A DNA stretch of 7,935 nt from Ignavibacteria bacterium. Its GTDB lineage: Bacteria; Bacteroidota; Ignavibacteria; Kapaibacteriales; UBA4661. Positions 1-5,177 of the stretch are shown piece after piece. Position 1 is the first letter of the stretch. Every line of letters begins with the position of its first letter. The position numbers were made by a program, and so were the translations under genes. The stretch is taken from positions 1 to 7,935 of the forward strand of contig JAAFHM010000211.1 in assembly GCA_013298375.1 (NCBI GenBank), written 5' to 3'. The notes below the pieces were generated by a model. It saw only the letters and a list, made by a program, of their open reading frames with translations, did no database searches and was not told the origin of the DNA.

Positions 1-875
1 ATGCCAACTGCCCAAATACCTGTGCGGATATTGGCGATATTATCCCGAAATGCTTGCGTGGAATTGACACCGAAATTATTTTCTTCGTTCGGCTGTTGGC
101 GGCGGATTTGGCGCATATGACCAATAGCTTCCATTTTCGCATTTTCGATATTATCCTCACCTCCGGCTTTGATTGCAATCGATATATTTTTCATCATCTT
201 ATTGCTTCCGGCATAGATATTCAAAAATGCTTTTATCGGAACGATAATTTGGTTGTCAATCCACGGCGGAGCAAACATTGAGCCTTGTTTTTCGATTTTT
301 CCAATCACCGTGAAGGAAATGCCTTTAATTTTAATTTCTTTACCTATCGGATCAGCACCTTCGCCGAAGAAATTTTTGACAACATCATGCCCGACAACGC
401 AGACATTCGAGCTGTACATATCCTCCACAGGCGAGAAGAATCGCCCTGTTCGGATGATACCTGCGGCAATATCTGCATACACACTGTTTGCACCGACAAC
501 GGTGATGCCCTTGTAATTCTCGCTTCCGTATTTGACAGTAGCATTCCACTTGCGGGCAAGAATCGAGGTGGCTTCGGCGCTTTGCATTCTCTCAGCAAGT
601 TCTTCGCATTGGCGCAAGGTAATATCAGGGCGGTTCATGGTTTCGCGCCAGGATTTACGCCCTGTCCAATCCCATTTGTCCACGTAGAGAACATCGGTTC
701 CCAGCGTAGAAATAGCCTGTTCAAAGGCGTAATCAAGCCCTTGCAGGAACCATCCCATAAAAATCACAAACGCAATACCAATCACCACGCCGAGCGAAGT
801 CAAGCCGGAGCGGAGTTTATTGGAGCGAATCGCGCTAAATGCGATTTTCATACCTTCGACAAGTTGCTGAAGCAT
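1..875 (-). CDS. MacB-type ABC transporter permease, N-terminal part (3' end outside window)
   Basis: This is the inner-membrane permease of a MacB-like exporter; 291 codons are visible and the frame is still open at base 1. From the ATG at 875 the protein starts with a short amphipathic stretch and a SNKLRSGLTSLGVVIGIA motif (residues 18-35), the usual entry to the first transmembrane helix of MacB/FtsX-like permeases. A hydrophobic helix follows (about 27-46), then a large periplasmic MacB_PCD-type domain with LGTDVLYVDKWDW (58-70), VVGAN (126-130), RTGRFFS (142-148) and DPIGKEIKIKG (175-185). The three C-terminal helices expected of the family would lie beyond the window. Because the gene is cut at the edge it is easily missed, and a 222-codon antisense frame covers it. 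No Shine-Dalgarno precedes the ATG; a second ATG at 851 would remove only eight residues. Its partner is the ATPase gene upstream, 264 bp away. The family is clear; the substrate is unknown. Confidence 0.93.
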   Translation of the reverse strand, partial: MLQQLVEGMKIAFSAIRSNKLRSGLTSLGVVIGIAFVIFMGWFLQGLDYAFEQAISTLGTDVLYVDKWDWTGRKSWRETMNRPDITLRQCEELAERMQSAEATSILARKWNATVKYGSENYKGITVVGANSVYADIAAGIIRTGRFFSPVEDMYSSNVCVVGHDVVKNFFGEGADPIGKEIKIKGISFTVIGKIEKQGSMFAPPWIDNQIIVPIKAFLNIYAGSNKMMKNISIAIKAGGEDNIENAKMEAIGHMRQIRRQQPNEENNFGVNSTQAFRDNIANIRTGIWAVG

Positions 876-921
876 AGTGTTGTAAGACGTTGTTTGATAA
901 AGTTTCAGGTATTGAAAAATT

Positions 922-1023
922 ATCCACGAATCGCACAAATCTTCACGAATTGAGAGTAGCTGTGTTTTTTGAATCTGTCAAAAAAATTTGCGAAATTCGT
1001 GTCAATTCGTGTGATTCGTGGAT
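922..1023. repeat. Imperfect inverted repeat with 30-bp arms between ATPase and permease genes
   Basis: The left arm (922-951) reads ATCCACGAATCGCACAAATC and continues TTCACGAATT. The right arm (994-1023), reverse-complemented, reads ATCCACGAATCACACGAATT and continues GACACGAATT. The two agree at 25 of 30 positions without gaps, around a 42-base centre rich in A and T runs. Each arm is itself built of short repeated units of the form CACGAAT. Repeats of this CACGAAT style are, from memory, common dispersed intergenic elements in several environmental bacterial groups, but I cannot confirm copy number here. The element lies inside the exporter transcription unit, so it could form an RNA hairpin between ATPase and permease. 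There is no T tract after either arm to make it a standard terminator. Confidence 0.8.
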
Positions 1024-1139
1024 GTTTTTGGTGGAAGATATTTTTCATCGTAAATATGACAATCCGGGTTTTCCAATAAAGCCTCAATTTCTCGCTGTTC
1101 GTCGTCATCAACGAAAGGAATATGGCTTAAATCAGGCAG
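1005..1139 (-). other. Coding-looking in-frame segment after the ATPase stop (possible gene remnant)
   Basis: Directly after the TGA stop of the ABC ATPase (1142-1140) the same frame stays open for 45 codons until TGA at 1004-1002. The first 38 residues look like real protein: an acidic, helix-prone run containing SHIPFVDDDEQREIE and then ENPDCHIYDEKYLPPK. First codon positions are G-rich, as in genes. The last residues (from about T39, base 1025-1023) come from the right arm of the inverted repeat. There is no ATG in this frame, so it is not an obvious separate gene. It may be a former C-terminal tail of the ATPase, a readthrough extension, or the remains of an unrelated small gene cut off by the repeat. 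I do not recognise the family. Confidence 0.3.
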
Positions 1140-1889
1140 TCATTCGGTTTCAGTTTCTACGGGTTTCCGCAATTCCGAGACGTAGTTTTCATTGATAATA
1201 TCGGATTCAATCAAACCATCGCGGACGCGGATAACGCGGTGTGCGTGGGCAGCAATATCCGGCTCGTGTGTTACGACGATGATGGTATTGCCCTTTTCCC
1301 AGAGTTCTTCAAACATCCGCATTACCTCGTCTCCCGTCTTGGAATCAAGGTTTCCGGTGGGTTCGTCGGCAAGAATGATGGACGGGTCGTTCACGAGCGC
1401 ACGAGCAATCGCCACGCGCTGACGCTGACCGCCGGAAAGTTCGTTGGGCTTGTGTCCCATACGGTTTTCCAAGCCCACGTTTGCCAAGGCTTGTTCGGCG
1501 CGGGTGCGGCGCTCATTAGCGTTCATACCCGAATAGACAAGCGGCAACTCAACATTTTTCAGCGTGGAATAGCGCGGCAAAAGATTGAATGTTTGAAAAA
1601 CGAAACCGATTTCTTTATTACGAATATCGGCTAACTCATTATCATCCATTTCGCTAACGGTGTTGCCATTCAAGGTGTACGAGCCGGTAGTGGGCGTATC
1701 AAGGCAGCCCAAAATGTTCATCAGCGTTGATTTCCCGGAGCCTGATGGACCCATAATCGCCACATATTCGTTTTTGCGAATCTGTACCGAAATATCTTTC
1801 AAGGCATGAACGACTTCATCGCCCATGACATACTTCTTGGAAATATGCTCAATGTCAATAATGACGGATTGTTCTGTGGTGGTGGACAT
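1140..1889 (-). CDS. ABC transporter ATP-binding protein, LolD/MacB type
   Basis: This cytoplasmic ATPase drives the adjacent MacB-type permease by ATP binding and hydrolysis. The 249-residue protein has every motif of an active nucleotide-binding domain: Walker A GPSGSGKS (47-54), Q-loop FVFQTFNLLPRYS with Q99, signature LSGGQ (151-155) in LSGGQRQRVAIARAL, Walker B IILADE (171-176) followed by the D-loop, and the switch histidine in VVTHE (H208). The FNLLPRYST and ADEPTGNLDS forms are typical of the LolD/MacB/FtsE branch, which works with FtsX-like permeases. A polar tail of about 25 residues, ending ETETE, follows the core. It is separate from the permease, whereas E. coli MacB fuses both. 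The ATG at 1889 sits right before the conserved N-terminus and has no Shine-Dalgarno. A 282-bp gap with a possible promoter lies upstream. Confidence 0.97.
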   Translation of the reverse strand: MSTTTEQSVIIDIEHISKKYVMGDEVVHALKDISVQIRKNEYVAIMGPSGSGKSTLMNILGCLDTPTTGSYTLNGNTVSEMDDNELADIRNKEIGFVFQTFNLLPRYSTLKNVELPLVYSGMNANERRTRAEQALANVGLENRMGHKPNELSGGQRQRVAIARALVNDPSIILADEPTGNLDSKTGDEVMRMFEELWEKGNTIIVVTHEPDIAAHAHRVIRVRDGLIESDIINENYVSELRKPVETETE

Positions 1890-1953
1890 ATATTGAGAGT
1901 GATGTTTAATTTACTAAAATTACTCTGATGCGGCTCTATATCAAGCGTTTCAA

Positions 1954-1983
1954 GGTATAATTCTATCGCCTCTTCAATGTCAA
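1954..1983 (-). promoter_or_regulatory. Candidate sigma70-like promoter for the ATPase/permease genes
   Basis: On the minus strand a perfect TTGACA (1983-1978) is followed after 18 bases by TATACC (1959-1954), a four-of-six match to the -10 consensus. Transcription would begin a few bases below 1954, giving a leader of roughly 55-60 bases before the ATPase ATG at 1889. The position fits a secondary promoter that would allow ATPase and permease expression independent of the upstream fusion-protein gene. If the host is a Bacteroidota member its main sigma factor prefers a different motif (TTTG and TAnnTTTG), which I did not find here. The call therefore rests on one good and one partial hexamer. 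Confidence 0.3.
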
Positions 1984-2030
1984 GTTATTAAGTCAAGTGT
2001 AACTATATGATTTTGAAGGCTTAATCGTTC

Positions 2031-2128
2031 GCCCCCTTGACAAAGGGGGAACGGGAGATTTGGGGTTTAAAGCGTCTTACAACAAATCCCCCGCTCGCTG
2101 CGCTCACCGCCCCCTTTATCAAGGGGGC
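2031..2128. repeat. Pair of C/G-rich hairpins in inverted orientation (dispersed-repeat-like element)
   Basis: Two nearly identical hairpins bracket this stretch. The first is CCCCCTT (2032-2038), loop GACA, AAGGGGG (2043-2049). The second is GCCCCCTT (2109-2116), loop TATC, AAGGGGGC (2121-2128). Read outside-in the two halves match as inverted copies: each starts GCCCCCTTGAYAAAGGGGG and continues to a GGRGATTTG motif. The right copy carries about 15 extra bases including CTCGCTGCGCTC. The element starts 43 bases after the stop of the fusion-protein gene, so in that transcript the second hairpin comes first and could slow or end transcription or protect the 3' end. The look is that of a mobile or dispersed palindromic repeat; copy number elsewhere cannot be seen. 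Confidence 0.8.
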
Positions 2129-2171
2129 AAGATTTCATGAGGCTTTCAAACTTAACGTAATGACATTGTTC

Positions 2172-3467
2172 CTACGGCTTCTTCTTAAATTTCTTTCCCG
2201 CAAGCGAATCTACCTTGACGAGCGAGCCGTCTTCGAGTTCCTTGCTGATTGCCCGGAAGTTCCCGCTTATGACCGTCTCACCCTCTTTCAAGCCGCTCAG
2301 AACCTCAATATAGCCGCCGTCGCTAATTCCAGTTTCCACGCGCACCATTTTCGCTTTGTTGCCGTCTTTGAGGAAGACCACTTGAGGCGGTTTTTCGGCA
2401 CTTGCAGCAGCTTTTTTCTTATCACTTTCTTTCTTTTGTGCGCCGCCGGCAAGCTGTTCGGCTTCACCTTCTTTTTCCTGCGGTTTGCGGATGGTAACAG
2501 ACTGAAGCGGCACAGCTACGGTGTTCGGACGGGTTTCGGTTTCAATATCCACGTCGCAGCTCATTCCGGGACGCAAACGCCCGTCGAGGTCAATAAGGCG
2601 AATTTTGATAGCGAAATTCACGACTTCTTCTTGCGTTCCGGCAGCAGCGCGTTTGGCAGAATTGCCGATTTGATAGACATAGCCGCGAAAAACACGATTC
2701 GGGAAAGCATCAATGCGGACGCGGGCTGTGTCGCCGATGGAAATCATCACCACGTCGTTTTCGTCCACATCAATTTCGGCATTCATAATGCTGAGGTCGG
2801 CAAGCTGCATAATCTCCGTGCCTTGAAATTGCTGTGTTCCCAGAACTTTTTCGCCTTTCTCAACAGGCAAAGCAACCACAATGCCGTTATTCGGCGCATA
2901 CACCGTCGTTCGCCCGCTTGTTACGCGGGATTGACGCACAACAGCCTGTGAGCGCTCATAATCTTTCTGACTTCCTTCCAAACGCGCTTGGGCGCTGGCG
3001 AATGCGGCGGTTGCTTGGTCGAGTTCGCCTTTGGATGCGAATTGTTTTTCGTATAAACCTTTTATGCGGTCAAACTCCAACTTTGCGCGGTCAAAATCAG
3101 CACGAACCGTGTTAATTTGCGACTTTGCCGATTCAGAAGCGTAGCTTGCCTGCTCTAACTGTGCTTGTACCAAATCGGGCTGAATTTTTACGAGAAGGTC
3201 GCCCTTGCGCACCGTATCGCCTTCCTTGACGGGTAAGTTAATAATTTCGCCGCTCACTTCGGAGGAGATTTTCACTAAAATTTCCGGCTGAATTTTACCC
3301 GTTGCCGAGACAGTTTGTGTGATGGTGCGCTTGCCGACCTGCTCCGTTGTAACTTCAATGGATTTATCGCTTCTGCCCAAAACAGCAGCCGTTATGCCGC
3401 CGCCAACGACCACTAATCCGATAATGAGCAAAATAATATTGCGACGTTTATTGTTTTTCTTAGCCAT
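2172..3467 (-). CDS. HlyD/MacA-family periplasmic adaptor (membrane-fusion protein)
   Basis: This 431-residue protein links the inner-membrane ABC permease to the TolC-like channel. It begins with a basic cytoplasmic tip (KKNNKRR) and one membrane anchor (about 10-31), with no lipobox, so it is anchored by a helix. Next come half of a lipoyl-like domain with KISSEVSGEIINLPVKEGDT (66-85), an Ala/Gln/Glu-rich coiled-coil hairpin (about 99-180), the second lipoyl half around VYAPNNGIVVALPVEKGE (189-206), a beta-barrel domain with DENDV and RLRPGMSCDVDI (about 226-310), and a membrane-proximal domain to residue 420. The overall order is that of MacA. A Lys/Glu/Ala-rich insert (about 327-362) interrupts the membrane-proximal domain. 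The ATG at 3467 directly precedes the basic anchor. The gene lies 79 bp after the TolC-like gene and is probably cotranscribed with it. Confidence 0.95.
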   Translation of the reverse strand: MAKKNNKRRNIILLIIGLVVVGGGITAAVLGRSDKSIEVTTEQVGKRTITQTVSATGKIQPEILVKISSEVSGEIINLPVKEGDTVRKGDLLVKIQPDLVQAQLEQASYASESAKSQINTVRADFDRAKLEFDRIKGLYEKQFASKGELDQATAAFASAQARLEGSQKDYERSQAVVRQSRVTSGRTTVYAPNNGIVVALPVEKGEKVLGTQQFQGTEIMQLADLSIMNAEIDVDENDVVMISIGDTARVRIDAFPNRVFRGYVYQIGNSAKRAAAGTQEEVVNFAIKIRLIDLDGRLRPGMSCDVDIETETRPNTVAVPLQSVTIRKPQEKEGEAEQLAGGAQKKESDKKKAAASAEKPPQVVFLKDGNKAKMVRVETGISDGGYIEVLSGLKEGETVISGNFRAISKELEDGSLVKVDSLAGKKFKKKP

Positions 3468-3546
3468 GACAGTAGAACCTTAAATGAGAAGAATATTCAA
3501 GAGAAAGAAAAGAATTGTGAAAATACCAAGAATGACGATACCAAGA

Positions 3547-4908
3547 TTATTCGTCCAGCAATCCGAGGGCAAATTTCATTTGAAATTGTGCTACGAGATA
3601 ATTGTAGAGCGCGTTGGAGCGATTGATTTTCGCCGTCGCCAAGTTACCGTTTGCGGTGGTATAATCCAAAATATTTGCAGCGCCAACTTTGAAGCGCTCT
3701 TCGGCAGCATCAAAGTTTTGTTGTGCGGCTTTGATAGAGCGGGCGGTAATGTCGAGGCTTTTTTCGGCAGCATTCAGTTGGATAAACGCATTCTGAACGT
3801 CAGCACTAATGCGCTGTTCGGCGAGACGCTTTTGAATAAGCGATTGCTGTTCACGGATTTGCGCCCGTTGAATACTAACCTCGCGTTGGAAGCCGTTAAA
3901 AATCGTATAATCCACTGACAATCCCAAACCTTGGCGACCATACTCAAAGCCGGAAATGCTATTACCATTCCAGCTGTAGTTGTATGCCGCGTTCACCGTT
4001 GGCAGCCATGATGCTTGTGATGCTTTGGTACTAGCTTGAGCGGCTTCTAGTGAGGCTTTGGCAGCAACCAAATCCAAACGTTTGTCCGTCGCGGTTGTTT
4101 GTGCTTGCGTAAATTCGCCAATCGTTGTGCGGAATGCCTTAACATCCGTCTCCGTGATGGTTGCGGGAATTTGAACATCCGAAAAATCAACATTAGCGGA
4201 TGACGGATTCATACCAAGTGTCGTCAGTATCGTTCCTTTAGCAAGGTCTAAATCATTTTCCGCCTGAACGATTGCTAACTCCCGATTTGCAAGGTCGGCT
4301 TCTTGTGTGAAAACAGGGGCAATAGCGACAACGCCTGCTTCATACTGAGCGCGAAGGCGCTCTAATTGCTTTTTGCCGACTTCAAAATCTTCGCGACGAA
4401 TGCGTAAAGTTTGTTTTGCTCGCAAGACAGCAAAATACTGTCCTCGAATGGTGTTCAGCGTGCGACGGCGCGCTTGTGCAGCATTATTGTCGGCAGACGT
4501 AAGATTTGCTTGCGCCGCAGCATTATTGTTTTCCCGCGCCAAACCGTCAAAAATCGTATAACCAACGTTTCCTTGTGCAAAGAAGAAATCACGATTGAGA
4601 ATAGGAATTTCTATCACCTGTCCGCCTTGATTAAAGGCTGTTTTATCGTTCAAGGTGCGGCTATAACCAAGGGAAACTGTTGCATTGGGGAGGTATTGTC
4701 CGAAAGCACTTCGGGTTTGCGCGGCGGCATCTTGCGCTTGTGCTAAGGCGTTCTGCACGTCCAAATTTTCTCCAGCAGCGATTTTGAGGCATTCTTCGAG
4801 GGTAAAATTGCGCGTGGTCGCTGTTCCCGCTACTTGTTGCGCCAGCGATGCACCATGCAGCATCATAAGACAACAACACGCACAAAAAAGAAGTCGAAAC
4901 GTTTTCAT
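3547..4908 (-). CDS. TolC-family outer-membrane efflux protein
   Basis: This outer-membrane channel is the exit duct of the tripartite exporter encoded downstream. I place the start at the ATG at 4908 and not at the in-frame ATG at 4986, because MKTFRLLFCACCCLMMLHGA begins a clean signal peptide with a likely cut after SLA (residue 23). That gives 453 residues, normal for the family. The two halves are pseudo-repeats as in TolC. QYLPNATVSLGYS (71-83) with YTIFDGLAREN (117-127) recurs as SWLPTVNAAYNYS (300-312) with YTIFNGFQREV (334-344). Each is followed by Ala/Gln-rich helices containing RLRAQYEAGVVA (185-196) or RFKVGAANILDY (405-416), the conserved spots of the OEP domain. The cysteine cluster CACCC in the signal is unusual but not a lipobox. 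It is the first gene of the exporter set. Confidence 0.95.
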   Translation of the reverse strand: MKTFRLLFCACCCLMMLHGASLAQQVAGTATTRNFTLEECLKIAAGENLDVQNALAQAQDAAAQTRSAFGQYLPNATVSLGYSRTLNDKTAFNQGGQVIEIPILNRDFFFAQGNVGYTIFDGLARENNNAAAQANLTSADNNAAQARRRTLNTIRGQYFAVLRAKQTLRIRREDFEVGKKQLERLRAQYEAGVVAIAPVFTQEADLANRELAIVQAENDLDLAKGTILTTLGMNPSSANVDFSDVQIPATITETDVKAFRTTIGEFTQAQTTATDKRLDLVAAKASLEAAQASTKASQASWLPTVNAAYNYSWNGNSISGFEYGRQGLGLSVDYTIFNGFQREVSIQRAQIREQQSLIQKRLAEQRISADVQNAFIQLNAAEKSLDITARSIKAAQQNFDAAEERFKVGAANILDYTTANGNLATAKINRSNALYNYLVAQFQMKFALGLLDE

Positions 4909-4966
4909 AACAATTATCCGTGAACCATTTGAAAAAAGGGGTATTTGCTTTTGTTGCTTCGTTGGG

Positions 4967-4994
4967 AGAGCAAATGATTGAGCCATTTGCCTCT
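4967..4994. promoter_or_regulatory. Perfect 7-bp dyad in the leader of the TolC-like gene
   Basis: GCAAATG (4970-4976) and CATTTGC (4984-4990) are perfect inverted arms around the 7-base centre ATTGAGC. Three more pairs (AGA 4967-4969 with TCT 4992-4994) form if the base at 4991 bulges out. The dyad lies about 60 bases upstream of the chosen TolC start (4908) and covers the distal ATG at 4986, which argues further against that start. Its size and position suit either an operator for a dimeric regulator or a small hairpin in the mRNA leader. No regulator gene is visible to pair it with, so the role is inferred. Confidence 0.4.
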
Positions 4995-5060
4995 AGGGAA
5001 TAGAACGTAGAGCAAAGCGTTTTGTTTCACGGGAAAAAGGTTTTTTTGCGTGTTCTTACG

Positions 5061-5166
5061 CGGTTTCCAGCATTGCACGTTGAGCAGGGTATCCCGATTT
5101 CCAGACGATACCGAGTCAGTCTGACCACACTCCTCGACCACCGCTCAATGTGAGTGCTGGCAACCG
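5061..5166. repeat. Long imperfect inverted repeat (about 25-bp arms) between kinase and TolC genes
   Basis: Bases 5061-5085 (CGGTTTCCAGCATTGCACGT then TGAGC) pair with 5143-5166 (GCTCAATGTGAGTGCTGGCA then ACCG). There are 5 pairs, a mismatch, 6 pairs, a small irregular spot with a one-base bulge, then 10 pairs including one G-T. The 57-base interior holds a further dyad, GGTATC (5088-5093) with GATACC (5107-5112), and the palindrome GTCAGTCTGAC (5115-5125). The structure starts 11 bases after the kinase stop codon and ends about 150 bases before the TolC start. No T tract follows either arm directly, so it is not a standard intrinsic terminator. It could be a structured leader or attenuator, a protein-binding region or a dispersed repeat. 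Confidence 0.75.
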
Positions 5167-5177
5167 TTTCGCCCATG

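Noticed and set aside
285..953. A 222-codon open frame on the plus strand
   Set aside because: It is antisense to the permease gene, whose minus-strand translation has clear MacB-family motifs; the plus-strand product resembles nothing.
878..2084. A shared 12-mer, CGTCTTACAACA, just before the permease ATG (minus strand, 889-878) and in the hairpin repeat (plus strand, 2073-2084)
   Set aside because: A few 12-base matches on either strand are expected by chance in 8 kb, and the flanks do not match.
2037..2951. A 304-codon plus-strand frame
   Set aside because: It starts inside the hairpin repeat and runs antisense through the fusion-protein gene; the product is composition noise.
3523..3546. 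A 9-bp direct repeat ATACCAAGA spaced by 6 bases between the TolC and fusion-protein genes
   Set aside because: It is short, in purine-rich sequence right after the TolC stop, with no other sign of a binding site or attachment site.
4909..4986. Longer TolC start at 4986
   Set aside because: It would put 26 polar residues before a clean signal peptide, and the ATG lies inside a perfect dyad; the ATG at 4908 is the better start.
5041..5060. GCGT/ACGC mini-hairpin next to a T run as a terminator
   Set aside because: The stem is only four pairs, and on the transcribed minus strand the run after it is A, not T.
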